In this document: one piece after another, positions 17,263 to 25,670 of the stretch | Position numbering within the stretch: the first letter of the stretch is position 1 | Layout of the letters: every line of letters starts with the position of its first letter | Origin: an uncultured Prevotella sp. | GTDB lineage: Bacteria > Bacteroidota > Bacteroidia > Bacteroidales > Bacteroidaceae | NCBI GenBank assembly: GCA_944319935.1 | Contig: CALUFM010000008.1 | Location: 42,736-106,735, forward strand | DNA: 64,000 nucleotides | Direction: 5' to 3' | Made by a program: the position numbers and the translations under genes | The notes under the pieces: model-generated | Told to the model about the DNA's origin: nothing | What the model saw: only the letters and a program-made list of their open reading frames with translations | Databases searched by the model: none

Positions 17263-17458
17263 AATGTCACAATGTCACTGTGCCCCGTAACCCTTTGGCT
17301 GTCACCGTCTTGCCCCGTGACATGCCCCTGCCGTTTAATGTCACCACCGTCACGTTACGCCCGCGTTGTGACATAGGTGAAAGTGCCGCTACCGTTAGTG
17401 TCACGGCCTAACTTGTTGACATCCAGTGTATTTCCTTGCGCCGTGACATTGTGACATT
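17263..17458. repeat. TGTCAC-rich element, copy 1
   Basis: About 195 bp bounded by inverted ends AATGTCACAATGTCAC (17263) and GTGACATTGTGACAT (17443). Inside are further TGTCAC/GTGACA half-sites at 17300, 17317, 17339, 17368 and 17399, giving end spacings of 8, 27 and 17 at the left and 17, 27 and 8 at the right. The second copy is at 63340. Confidence 0.8.
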
Positions 17459-17515
17459 TTTATCGTAGAGAAATATCAGTTCGGCATAAGATATGTTTGC
17501 AAACCGCCGCCGTAT

Positions 17516-17587
17516 GGGCGGACCCGTGTGTCCGCCCTGCCAATGAGGTGCGGAAGATGGAGGGCAGACACACGGGTCTGCCCCTAC
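17516..17587. repeat. GGGCGGAC..GTCCGCCC palindrome pair
   Basis: Two palindromes in tail-to-tail arrangement (17516-17537 and 17562-17587) joined by a CCTGCCAATGAGGTGCGGAA linker. It is preceded by TCAGTTCGGCATAAGA, a word that also borders the repeats at 62850 and 63303. Confidence 0.8.
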
Positions 17588-17653
17588 AAAGGCGATTTTG
17601 TATATTTGCAATTATATATAGTTCTTATCCCGAACAGACGTGTTATGTAAAAA

Positions 17654-17688
17654 AATCGGGCTGGATGCCTTACGCTTCCAGCCCGATT
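17654..17688 (-). terminator. Rho-independent terminator of the exported-protein operon
   Basis: 12-bp stem (AATCGGGCTGGA / TCCAGCCCGATT) with an 11-nt loop. On the minus strand it is followed by a run of seven U residues, 46 nt past the stop at 17734. Confidence 0.9.
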
Positions 17689-17733
17689 GCCGTTTTATGT
17701 GTCGTGGCGCGCCTTTTGCGAACCGTCTCGTTA

Positions 17734-19257
17734 TTACAGGTTAACTTTGAATGTCTTTGTCAGCTTGCCGACCTTGACTTTTACGATGGACATGCCGCTT
17801 GCGTAAGAAGAGAGGTCAACGCTGCCTTCGGCGGTGAACGCTGCAACCTGTGTGCCGTCAGTGCCGTAGATGCTTACCTCGCCTACGCCTTCGGGGATGT
17901 TGAGCGTTCCGTTCTCGATTTCAGGCTGCTGCATGGTCATCACGTCCTGTATGCTTGTGGGTACGAGCGGCCCCTTGCCGATGCGTACTATGGTGCTTAC
18001 CGACCACATGCCCTGCTGCTGCGGATTGTTGAATCCAACGAATGTTTTTCCGTCAGGTGTGCAGCATGTTACGCCCAAGCCTTCAGTTCCACCGGTGAAC
18101 TTCTCGCCAGTCTCGATTGTTGTGTCATAGTTTGCCTGAACCCAATCCAAGAGTGGAGTTGTGCCGTCCATGTTCTCGCTGGCGGGGCAGATGTAGGCTG
18201 AGTACATTCCGTTGAAGCCTGATGCCAACAGTACGTCGCCGTTGTCGGTCACAGAGCTTCCCATGTAACTGCCTGAGCCTTGTACAAGGTCGAACGTGAA
18301 GTCTTCGGTGTTGTAGCGGCGCACGCCGTCGCTCGGGGTTGCAAGCACAACGTACTTGCCGTTGCCGCTGATGCAGTTGGCGTTGACCCTGATTTGGTTT
18401 GTAGGGGCACTGCTAAGGTGAGCGTATGCCTCGGCTTTCGGCCACCAGTCCATTATGGCTTGGTCGAGCTGTTTTATCTGGTCCCTGTATTCCTCTGTGC
18501 CTTCTTCCGCTGTCACGATTGACTCGAATGTCGGCTGCGGGCCGGGGTTCTCTGTGCCGATGATGAGCCAGTCTTCACCTACGGTCTTGAACGACCAGTT
18601 ACCCTCTGCATCCTTCTTGTAGATGATGCCGAGCGTGGCGAAACCTGTGTAGTCAACTACGCGGCCGTAAGCTGTGTTGCCGTCGTTGCTGATGCCGAAA
18701 AGCATGGTGAACTGCGGCACTGAGCCCCAGATGTCTTTTTCGGGGCGAGGCATTACTTCTACAGTGTATTTGCCGTCGTCCTGAAGAGTCCAAATTACAG
18801 GCACGTACGTTTCGGGGTATGTGCCGTCGCTTGCTGCATAACCTACGAGGTATTTGCCGTCAGCCGTTGCGCCCTGCGGTGCAGTGCCGGTAGCGTTGCA
18901 TCCTTCAGGCACAGGCAGGTATTCCCACTGTTTTGCGCCTTTCTTCAGTATTGCGGCGGGTGAGTCCATGCCTCCGTTGCCGTATTGTCCGATGATTGTA
19001 CCGTCGTTGGTCACGGCCTTTGCGAAGCTTCCGTCGTTTTCTTCTTCATAGAAAACCGACGCTTCGCCGGTGTTCAGGTCGAGCAGTGTTACGGCTCCTT
19101 GGTCGCCGGCTGCGTAGTTTCCGTTTGCCGATACGCAGAACATAGGCTCCATCACATATTCGGACGTGGGAGTGCTTACTGTGGCAATCTCCTTGGTCTG
19201 GGCGTTGGCTGTCATCGCGGCCAACGCCAATGAAACGAATAATACTGTTTTTTTCAT
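17734..19257 (-). CDS. Exported protein with C-terminal sorting-type domain
   Basis: 507 residues: signal peptide (to ANAQ), a body with repeats of the kind GNYAAGDQGAVTLLDLNTG and GNGKYVVLATPSDG (possible beta-propeller or HAF-like repeats), and a last ~80 residues ending VDLSSYASGMSIVKVKVGK and a basic tail, the pattern of type IX secretion or related Bacteroidota C-terminal domains. No catalytic motif. It is the last gene of a three-gene operon (26-bp gap from the gene before) closed by a strong terminator. Confidence 0.75.
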   Translation of the reverse strand: MKKTVLFVSLALAAMTANAQTKEIATVSTPTSEYVMEPMFCVSANGNYAAGDQGAVTLLDLNTGEASVFYEEENDGSFAKAVTNDGTIIGQYGNGGMDSPAAILKKGAKQWEYLPVPEGCNATGTAPQGATADGKYLVGYAASDGTYPETYVPVIWTLQDDGKYTVEVMPRPEKDIWGSVPQFTMLFGISNDGNTAYGRVVDYTGFATLGIIYKKDAEGNWSFKTVGEDWLIIGTENPGPQPTFESIVTAEEGTEEYRDQIKQLDQAIMDWWPKAEAYAHLSSAPTNQIRVNANCISGNGKYVVLATPSDGVRRYNTEDFTFDLVQGSGSYMGSSVTDNGDVLLASGFNGMYSAYICPASENMDGTTPLLDWVQANYDTTIETGEKFTGGTEGLGVTCCTPDGKTFVGFNNPQQQGMWSVSTIVRIGKGPLVPTSIQDVMTMQQPEIENGTLNIPEGVGEVSIYGTDGTQVAAFTAEGSVDLSSYASGMSIVKVKVGKLTKTFKVNL

Positions 19258-19282
19258 AAATTGTTTGTTGTTTTCTTATTAG

Positions 19283-21295
19283 TTATTGTTTCACGATTAC
19301 CTTACGTGTGCTGCCGTCAGACATCTTGATGATGTTGATGCCCTTTTCTGGACGGCTGAGCTGGCGTCCGTCGAGAGAGTAGCGGGCTACTTCCTTCACG
19401 TTGGCGTCAGATACAACGGCGTTGTTGATTCCTACAGTGCCGCCTACCTTTACTTGGTTTGCCTGGTTTACGTATACGTCCCATGCGTAGCTTTCCGCCA
19501 ATACCTGACGGCTGATGAAAGCGACTACGTTCATGTTGTCGGCGTTCCAGCTCTCGTCAAGAGTGGTAGAGTATGTCATTGAATACTTGTCGCCGTCAGT
19601 GATAACGAGCGGTGAGCCGAGTGTCTCGGTCAGCACGTCGCGAAGCACGTGGTTGTGTACGTAGTCGTTTACCATCGTGCCGCCGTTGTTCTGCGGAGCA
19701 ACGATGTTGTCTTCAGTCAGGTAAACTGTCAGGGCTGCGTCCTGCACGTATGTGGCGAGGTCTTCAGGTGAAACCTTTCCAGATACCGTTACGTCGAGCT
19801 TGCGTGTCGCATTGTCGTAGTTGGTGGCGATGTCAACCGTCGCAAAGGCTGGCATGTCGTTTGACATGTCGATTACGGTGCTGAAGATTTGCGCGTATGC
19901 GTCCCAAAGAGCCTGGTCGAAGCCCATGTCAAACGCGATTTCTGAATACTGATTCAATGACGGGTCGTCAACGTAATACCTGTTGAAACATGCCGCGGGA
20001 GCGCGCTTTTGTATCAGGAGGTTGTTGAAGATTTCAAGGCTCTTGTCCGTCATGAACGAGCTTTCGTCAGGGATGTTGCCGTGTACGCCAACGAAGATTA
20101 CGTCGTCACGAAGTCTTCCGATGGCCTCCATCACGCCATGGCCGTAAGGACATGCCGAGCAAGCTGTAGAGGTGAACTCCTCCACGAGGCTCTTCTGGTG
20201 GCCGAAGTTGTTGATGTAAGTGTTGACGGTTCCGCTGATTTGGTCGTCGTTGATGTCTTGCATGGGTGCAGAGCCGTTGATGTCGGCTACGTACACGGTG
20301 ATTTCATGTTCGCCGGGAAGCATGTCGGCAGGTATGGTTACAGTGTTGCGAGCCGTCTGTGGCCTGTGGTCGGCGAACTGCACGGGAGTGTTCAGCGTGG
20401 CTACTGTCATGCCGTCGATGGCCACGTTGACCGTATATGACTGCGGCACGAGGTTGCCGGTGTTTGTCACGTTGAAGTTTACGGCGTATTCCTGTCCGTT
20501 CTGTCCGTACATGGAGTTTGTGGTCAGGTTGCTGAGCGTGAGGTCATAGTCAGAGAACGAGCCGCCCTCAACGTATGCCTGGATGCAGAGGTTGCCAAGG
20601 CCGGCACCGCTGTTCCTGTACCATGCCGCGCCTGTGCCCTCGAAGTTGCCGTATGCCATGAGGCCAAGTTCGGTCTCGGCGTTGATGTTCACAGAGTAGT
20701 CACACAGCACGGGGAAGTTTGCCTGTGTGAGCTGCATGTTCTGAGATATTATTTTCTGGTTGTATTCGTAGCCGATGAGGTAGGTTGTGTTCTCCTCGAT
20801 TGTGACGGGCGTAGGCAGTGTCACCTCGTTCCATCCGGCGTGGGTCTCGGGCACGTCAACCTCTACCAGAGCCGGCTCTATGGGAGCTTCGCTGTCAAGG
20901 TCAACCTTGTAGATGAACAGCTTGTTCGCACCATTGTCTTCTGACAATCCGTAGCGCACCTTTGTGATTTTGCCGCCAACGTAGCGTTGTGTCAGCGCGG
21001 GCAGGAAGGTAGCTCCCACCTTGTACTGGTAAGTGCCGGCGGCGATGCCCGGGAAGCCAATGTTGGCGGCTCCCGAGAGGTCGAGGTCGTCAGTGTTGTA
21101 GAAGCCGAGGATGCGCTCGTTTGCGCCAAGCTCGCCGGCGCGCGTCTGCGGGCTGTTGAACACTTGCGGGGCTATGGCCGTTGTCAAGGCCTTGCCCTGC
21201 ACCTTGGCCAGGCTCTTGCGTTGCGTGGCCTTTTGTGCGCTGACCGCTGTAGCCGTGAGGAACAGCGCGAACAGGCATAGTAAAGTTTTCTTCAT
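19283..21295 (-). CDS. Omp28-like exported protein with thioredoxin-type CxxC and sorting-type C-terminus
   Basis: 670 residues. After the signal peptide (to VSAQ) comes a region of beta-rich domains including an Ig/APHP-like segment (YDLTLSNLTTNSMYG, SYTVNVAIDG), then an Omp28-type thioredoxin-like domain with VEEFTSTACSACPYGHG, where CSAC resembles a redox pair. The C-terminus (ARYSLDGRQLSRPEKGINI and a basic tail) is a Prevotella-type sorting sequence. Omp28 proteins are surface-associated with unclear function. It is second in the operon, 17 bp after the preceding gene. Confidence 0.8.
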   Translation of the reverse strand: MKKTLLCLFALFLTATAVSAQKATQRKSLAKVQGKALTTAIAPQVFNSPQTRAGELGANERILGFYNTDDLDLSGAANIGFPGIAAGTYQYKVGATFLPALTQRYVGGKITKVRYGLSEDNGANKLFIYKVDLDSEAPIEPALVEVDVPETHAGWNEVTLPTPVTIEENTTYLIGYEYNQKIISQNMQLTQANFPVLCDYSVNINAETELGLMAYGNFEGTGAAWYRNSGAGLGNLCIQAYVEGGSFSDYDLTLSNLTTNSMYGQNGQEYAVNFNVTNTGNLVPQSYTVNVAIDGMTVATLNTPVQFADHRPQTARNTVTIPADMLPGEHEITVYVADINGSAPMQDINDDQISGTVNTYINNFGHQKSLVEEFTSTACSACPYGHGVMEAIGRLRDDVIFVGVHGNIPDESSFMTDKSLEIFNNLLIQKRAPAACFNRYYVDDPSLNQYSEIAFDMGFDQALWDAYAQIFSTVIDMSNDMPAFATVDIATNYDNATRKLDVTVSGKVSPEDLATYVQDAALTVYLTEDNIVAPQNNGGTMVNDYVHNHVLRDVLTETLGSPLVITDGDKYSMTYSTTLDESWNADNMNVVAFISRQVLAESYAWDVYVNQANQVKVGGTVGINNAVVSDANVKEVARYSLDGRQLSRPEKGINIIKMSDGSTRKVIVKQ

Positions 21296-21312
21296 TTGTT
21301 AAACGTTTTTAT

Positions 21313-21999
21313 TTATTTGATGATTTTCTTAACGGTCTTGCCGTTGGCATACCTTATTATATTTAGTCCTTTCTGCGGGGCGTTGAGCTTGCGGCCGTCG
21401 ATGGTGTAGTATGCGGCTTCGCCGTCATTTTCGTTGACTGTCACGCCGTTGATGCCCGTGGGGTCGCTGTAGGTGAAGTTCAGCTTTATGGTAGGACCGT
21501 CGCCTCTAAACGTGCCGACAGTTTCAACTGGCACTCCCACTATGGTGGTTTGTTGCACGTTGTACACTTGAATTGTCAGAGTGGCTTCGCATTTTGTGCC
21601 GTAAGCGTCTGGTGTGGGCACCCATTCGGTGGCGAGTGATTTCAGTGAATTCCCGTCAACGAGTTTGGCGGTTGTCATGCTGTTAGTCGGCGTAGTGATT
21701 TCTCTGCAATCTGAGGGGTAGCAGCAGATGAAAGAACCATTGTCTATCCTTGTGAGGTTGAACGCCATGGCTACGCCGATTTTCTCGCCTGACGTGTTTT
21801 TCACGGACAATCCCGTGGAGATTTGGTCGTATTCTCCATTCATGGGGTCGCTCATGTGTTCCAATATTCCGGTAACGGTGCTGCCGTCTTCAACCACGTT
21901 GCCGGCCGCGTCAACAAATTGCAGGGTGTTGTCAACCTGCGCGAAAGCCGCCATGTTCGTAAGAACGAGGGCGGCGATAAATAGTAGTCCTTTTTTCAT
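21313..21999 (-). CDS. Small exported protein with sorting-type C-terminus
   Basis: 228 residues: signal peptide to AAFAQ, a single beta-rich domain (~22-175) with paired cysteines (ICCYPSDC), and a tail YYTIDGRKLNAPQKGLNIIR followed by a basic end that is nearly the same as in the next gene. I do not recognise the central domain. It is first in the operon, with a TACATTTG box ~45 nt upstream. The shared tails suggest the three products use one secretion route and may act together at the surface. Confidence 0.7.
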   Translation of the reverse strand: MKKGLLFIAALVLTNMAAFAQVDNTLQFVDAAGNVVEDGSTVTGILEHMSDPMNGEYDQISTGLSVKNTSGEKIGVAMAFNLTRIDNGSFICCYPSDCREITTPTNSMTTAKLVDGNSLKSLATEWVPTPDAYGTKCEATLTIQVYNVQQTTIVGVPVETVGTFRGDGPTIKLNFTYSDPTGINGVTVNENDGEAAYYTIDGRKLNAPQKGLNIIRYANGKTVKKIIK

Positions 22000-22042
22000 T
22001 GCGTTTATTTATTTAATTTTTATACATTTTTCAAGTACCTCG

Positions 22043-22050
22043 CAAATGTA
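22043..22050 (-). promoter_or_regulatory. -7 box (TACATTTG) of the three-gene exported-protein operon
   Basis: A TAnnTTTG match 44 nt before the ATG; no -33 at standard spacing. Confidence 0.55.
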
Positions 22051-22205
22051 CGTTTTTTTATCAAAAGATGTTCGCATGCATATATAAAATATGTTAATAG
22101 CTTGAATTTTGTGCGCTGGCGGTTGGTTGCGCCGTTCCTTGGACGTGCATTGTTATGCTTGTTTTATGCATCGTTTCTTTTTGACGGCGCAATCGGCTCG
22201 CGGCG

Positions 22206-23132
22206 TCAGTCAAGCCCCCAAAGCATCGGAACGTAGCGGCTCTCCACGTCGTTTTCGGTCTTGTCGGGCAGGTTGCAGAAGAAGTCGATGCCCGTAAGCT
22301 CTTCAAGCTGGTCGATGGTGACGGCGTAGTCAGTCAGGTTGTCGTTCGTTGCCCATTGCTGCTTCTGCTCCATGTAGAAGCCTATGGCGCGGTATCCGCT
22401 GCTGTTTTTCAGCAATATGGCCATGAAGAAGTACCTCGGCACGATGAGCTTGCCCTGCAATCGGCTGATGATTTTGTCCTCGCCGTCGATTGTCCCGCCC
22501 TTGCATACGTACAGGGTGTCGTGCTGTGAGCGCGGGGTCCAGTCGCGCACCTTGTTCTCAAGCCTTAGCCACAGTCCCTCGTTGGCTCCCTCGTAGCCGT
22601 TGAACTGGGCGTACTGCGGCTGCATGTTGGTCATGTAGAAGGTCTGGTAGTTGGCGTCATACGTATATTTCCTGTCCGCGTTTGGGCAGATGTGTCCGTG
22701 CTGGAAGCCTGAGCGGTAGATGTAGTCCGTCTCGTAGTAGTCGCCCGGGGCGAGGTTCTTGGTGTCGTTCATGTATCCGTCAACCACGCGGCTGTAGCTC
22801 CCCGTGTATCCTTGGTGCATCTGGTAGCACGACCAGCGTTGCGACTTCAGGTCGCAGTCCCATTCCACGGCGTAGTTCACGCGGTCGGGGTCGTACTTGC
22901 TTGAGCTTGTACGGTAGACGATGACCTTGTTGTTGCCTTCTTTCAGGCGTGGAAACTCGAGCCGCGCCACGGCCGGCTCGTCGGTCACGGTGTTGGCGTT
23001 GAGGTTTGGGCCGCCCTGTTGCGGGCTTCCGTCAGCGTCGTCGTCGTTGCATGCCGTAAGCGAGAAGGCCGCCAGCAGGAGTGCCAGCAGGGGGCGTAAC
23101 AGCAGAGCCGTGTTGATAGTAGGTTTTGCCAT
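22206..23132 (-). CDS. DNA/RNA non-specific endonuclease lipoprotein
   Basis: 308 residues from ATG 23132. The lipoprotein signal peptide ends LTAC-NDDDAD. The NUC (beta-beta-alpha-metal) fold carries the active-site motif SGFQHGHICPNADR (the catalytic His in the position of the DRGH motif), with downstream TNMQPQYAQFNGYEG providing the metal Asn. The enzyme should cleave DNA and RNA outside the cytoplasm. It lies near the TonB/OB-fold/EEP cluster at 25.7-32.1 kb, fitting a nucleic-acid scavenging role. It follows the rpmE2 terminator, with little room for its own promoter. Confidence 0.88.
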   Translation of the reverse strand: MAKPTINTALLLRPLLALLLAAFSLTACNDDDADGSPQQGGPNLNANTVTDEPAVARLEFPRLKEGNNKVIVYRTSSSKYDPDRVNYAVEWDCDLKSQRWSCYQMHQGYTGSYSRVVDGYMNDTKNLAPGDYYETDYIYRSGFQHGHICPNADRKYTYDANYQTFYMTNMQPQYAQFNGYEGANEGLWLRLENKVRDWTPRSQHDTLYVCKGGTIDGEDKIISRLQGKLIVPRYFFMAILLKNSSGYRAIGFYMEQKQQWATNDNLTDYAVTIDQLEELTGIDFFCNLPDKTENDVESRYVPMLWGLD

Positions 23133-23155
23133 GAGTGATATGTCGTTATAATAAA

Positions 23156-23197
23156 AAATGCGTTTTGGCGTATATGCGACTACGCCAAAACGCATTT
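23156..23197 (-). terminator. Terminator of rpmE2
   Basis: Perfect 17-bp stem (AAATGCGTTTTGGCGTA and its complement) with an 8-nt loop, followed on the minus strand by a U-rich stretch, 28 nt past the rpmE2 stop. Confidence 0.88.
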
Positions 23198-23224
23198 CCT
23201 TATGCTTTTAAATATATGAATATA

Positions 23225-23476
23225 TTATTTGCGCGCTTTACCGTAGCGGCTCATGAACTTGTCTACGCGGCCCGCAGAGTCAACGAGCTTGCTCTTGCCC
23301 GTGTAGAACGGATGCGAAGTGCTTGAGATTTCGACTTTTACCACTGGGTAAGTTTCACCTTCAAATTCTACTGTCTCTGTAGTCTTGCATGTAGAACGTG
23401 TAAGGAACATATCGCCGTTGGACATATCCTTGAATACGACGGGGCGATAGTTTTCGGGATGGATACCTTTCTTCAT
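23225..23476 (-). CDS. rpmE2: 50S ribosomal protein L31 type B
   Basis: 83 residues starting [17 protein letters not shown]. It has the type B features: the extended IHPENYR start, [17 protein letters not shown] and [11 protein letters not shown], and no zinc-binding CxxC. The protein belongs to the large ribosomal subunit, in the region contacting the small subunit. A full promoter at 23537-23567 sits inside the longer in-frame extension, which excludes it and supports ATG 23476. It is followed by a strong terminator. Confidence 0.97.
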   Translation of the reverse strand: MKKGIHPENYRPVVFKDMSNGDMFLTRSTCKTTETVEFEGETYPVVKVEISSTSHPFYTGKSKLVDSAGRVDKFMSRYGKARK

Positions 23477-23536
23477 TTTAGTGTTATAATTGAATGTTAA
23501 TCTGTTTTCTGCGCAAAATACATTGCTTTCGGGCTG

Positions 23537-23567
23537 CAAAGTTACGACATTTCCGCCGATTGTCAAA
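23537..23567 (-). promoter_or_regulatory. rpmE2 promoter (TTTG-N19-TAACTTTG)
   Basis: Both elements at the standard 19-nt spacing; the transcript should start near 23530, about 54 nt before the ATG. Confidence 0.8.
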
Positions 23568-23655
23568 ATTTATCGCGATGTTTTTATTATGCGTAATGGG
23601 TGTTTGGACGTTTTTGGGATGTGTATATGTCTCTTTTATGCATGAAGGCGTTTGT

Positions 23656-24276
23656 TTATTTGAGGTGGCTTGATAGAAAATCTTTCAGTGGCTGTAAATT
23701 CGCATCAGTCAAGTCCCAATAATTATTGTCATCAAAGAGCCAGTCGCCGGAGCCGAGTCTGCTGCGTTGTTTGCCGCTTAATTTCTGCGCATTCATGTAA
23801 GTGTGCAGTTTGCCTTTCAAATCCGGGACGTTGTATAGGGGTTGTCCAGATTTGTCTTTCTTGCCTGAGACGCATTTCTCATAGTCCTCAAAGCAGTCAA
23901 AGAAAGTCGGATGCAAGTCTCGGCGTGCGGCTTTTTCCATCAATGTTTCCACGTCTCCGTCGTCATGGTTGTTCGGATATAGGAAATAAGGGAACGTGAC
24001 GCCGTTGCTTGACATGCCGTTGTCAATGTCGGTTTTGCGCTTTTTATATCCGTATCCTTTGGCTATAGTGTCGGCGTCGGCAAGCACCAGTATTATGTCT
24101 CCAGACTCTTCGGCTTGTGCCATCTGGTTGTGTATTGCTTCTTTGAACAAGTTACCGATGCCGTCCATGCAAATGAAGTCAATCTCCTTGCCAGGGAAGA
24201 AATGTGAGATGATGGCTTTAAGGAAATGGCATTCTGGCTTTTCCTTGTCTTTTGCCTCAATGAAAATCTTGTTCAT
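23656..24276 (-). CDS. TOPRIM-fold protein (DUF3226-like), partner of the adjacent ATPase
   Basis: 206 residues. The TOPRIM pattern is visible: a first acidic residue in IFIEAKDKE (Glu7) and the DxD motif in IILVLADADT (Asp67, Asp69). The middle has the DUF3226-like PYFLYPNNHDDGDVETLM and FDCFEDYEKCV. TOPRIM domains bind Mg2+ and cleave or join nucleic acid. Its start codon lies one base after the ATPase stop, so the two are translationally coupled. This pairing is typical of OLD-related defence systems (PARIS, AbiL). Nuclease or effector activity is inferred, not shown. Confidence 0.8.
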   Translation of the reverse strand: MNKIFIEAKDKEKPECHFLKAIISHFFPGKEIDFICMDGIGNLFKEAIHNQMAQAEESGDIILVLADADTIAKGYGYKKRKTDIDNGMSSNGVTFPYFLYPNNHDDGDVETLMEKAARRDLHPTFFDCFEDYEKCVSGKKDKSGQPLYNVPDLKGKLHTYMNAQKLSGKQRSRLGSGDWLFDDNNYWDLTDANLQPLKDFLSSHLK

Positions 24277-24277
24277 G

Positions 24278-25312
24278 TCACCTTATTTCAATGTCTTGGT
24301 TGATTGAATAGTCCAAGCTCTCCAGTGAATAATGGTATGCTTTCAATTCGTCTTCCTTGGTTCTCAACAGCTTGAAAGCGGCTATGTAGTCGTCAAATTT
24401 GCCTACAGCGGCATCACGCAGTCCTTTTATGGAGTCGATGTCGTGTGTCGTCACAAACATTTGCGTGTTGTTCTGTATGGCCGCTTTGACAAGAATCTCC
24501 CATAAGTTACGCATTACGGAGTGGTGGAAACCGTTGCTTATTTCGTCAACAAGCAGTACGCCGTCCTTGCAGTTGTACACTGCGGTGAGAAGGGCGACGA
24601 TTTTCCTTGCCCCGTCTCCCATCAGGTTTACAGGTATGCGTTTAGGCAGGCCGATGTCAACAAGCATGTCGTTGCCTGTGAAAACAAAGTCTTTTACATG
24701 TGGTTCTATTATCCTTAGTCCTTCGATTATGAAATGTTCGTCTTTGTTCTGGAGTATTTTTTCCAGTCCTTTTATGGATGTGTTGAAGTCGAATTTCGGG
24801 TTTAAATATGCGCATTGCAGCGATTCTTTGTATTTCTTCGGAGTTGTTCCGACGGTTGTGCCCGGCTTGCTTGCGTCTATTCGCAGGTGTGAGGCAAAGG
24901 GTTCATTGTTTATTGTGAAGTTCAAGTCCAAACCGTATTTGCCCTCTTCAATGTTTGAGAGCAGGTTTACGTCCCTGCCGTCTAAGGAAACGCTGTTTTG
25001 CCTTTGCTCGAAAATCCCGATTTCCAAGTCGCGTGTTTCTCCGTCAACCGCTTTTATGTGTATAGGCGCGGTTGTGTCCAAGTTGTAAAAGTCAAGCCTT
25101 AAATCATTCAAGCTTGACTTCCAATAGCCGCGTATCAAGTTGACATTTACGGGAAGCGATGGGTTTGACGGTCCGCTGATTAAGAACAGGGATTCCAGCA
25201 AAGAAGACTTACCGCAATTGTTTTTCCCGAAAAAGAGGTTGATCTGGCTGAAGCCTTCAATGAATGCGTAGCGTATGCTTCTGAATCGTTCTATTTCGAT
25301 GCTTTTGAACAT
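24278..25312 (-). CDS. AAA/ABC-type ATPase (AAA_15/OLD-like), two-gene defence candidate
   Basis: 344 residues. SMC/ABC-like ATPase motifs: Walker A FFGKNNCGKSS (29-36), a signature-like LMGDGARKIV (~235), Walker B GVLLVDEISNGFHHS (~252-257) and the H-switch MFVTTHDIDS. The N-terminal IEIERFRSIR is typical of RecF/OLD-family proteins. Fused OLD nucleases carry a C-terminal TOPRIM; here TOPRIM is a separate downstream gene. A TATCTTTG box lies 30 nt upstream. Closest known logic: AriA of PARIS or the AbiL ATPase. The assignment to defence is inference from architecture. Confidence 0.82.
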   Translation of the reverse strand: MFKSIEIERFRSIRYAFIEGFSQINLFFGKNNCGKSSLLESLFLISGPSNPSLPVNVNLIRGYWKSSLNDLRLDFYNLDTTAPIHIKAVDGETRDLEIGIFEQRQNSVSLDGRDVNLLSNIEEGKYGLDLNFTINNEPFASHLRIDASKPGTTVGTTPKKYKESLQCAYLNPKFDFNTSIKGLEKILQNKDEHFIIEGLRIIEPHVKDFVFTGNDMLVDIGLPKRIPVNLMGDGARKIVALLTAVYNCKDGVLLVDEISNGFHHSVMRNLWEILVKAAIQNNTQMFVTTHDIDSIKGLRDAAVGKFDDYIAAFKLLRTKEDELKAYHYSLESLDYSINQDIEIR

Positions 25313-25341
25313 TTTGCTGATGCGTCTTTATATATTAGAAC

Positions 25342-25349
25342 CAAAGATA
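25342..25349 (-). promoter_or_regulatory. -7 box (TATCTTTG) for the ATPase/TOPRIM pair
   Basis: A perfect TAnnTTTG match 30 nt before the ATG. No TTTG at 19-20 nt. Confidence 0.6.
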
Positions 25350-25494
25350 GTAAAATATTGCCTATCAATAAAAAATTGCGTGCTGCTTTTATGTTTTTTT
25401 AATTTTAAATGCATATCGGGATGGGTCTGCCTAAAGTTGTTTTTTGTATGTGAAGTTGTTTCAGGCATGGCAGGATGAACCCCAACATACGGCA

Positions 25495-25590
25495 AAACGC
25501 ATTGTAAGAGGTGGCGTTTCGCTTGGTGAAAGGCCATCTTTTGCGCGCCAAAAGGTGGCATGTTGCGAATGGCTTGGCTGTCAGGCGGTT
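25495..25590. repeat. 22-bp-period array E
   Basis: Full units 25517-25538 and 25539-25560 with a partial unit before, then a tail GGCTTGGCTGTCAGGCGGTT shared with B and H. It lies upstream of the ATPase promoter and downstream of the OB-fold lipoprotein operon terminator. Confidence 0.85.
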
Positions 25591-25613
25591 ACAGCTTTGC
25601 CGACGGTGTAAAG

Positions 25614-25652
25614 AAAACGGGGCGCGTCCCCGTTGAGGATGCGCCCCGTTTT
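25614..25652 (-). terminator. Terminator of the TonB/OB-fold operon
   Basis: 12-bp stem AAAACGGGGCGC / GCGCCCCGTTTT with a 15-nt loop, about 20 nt past the stop at 25671, with the U residues in the stem base. Confidence 0.88.
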
Positions 25653-25670
25653 TATGGTGGTGATGTGCCG

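Noticed and set aside
23477..23566. 30-codon upstream extension of rpmE2
   Set aside because: It contains the full TTTG-N19-TAACTTTG promoter; L31 type B starts [11 protein letters not shown].
24278..25312. ATPase as a RecF housekeeping protein
   Set aside because: Sequence after Walker A and the coupled TOPRIM gene do not fit RecF, and no dnaN/gyrB context exists.
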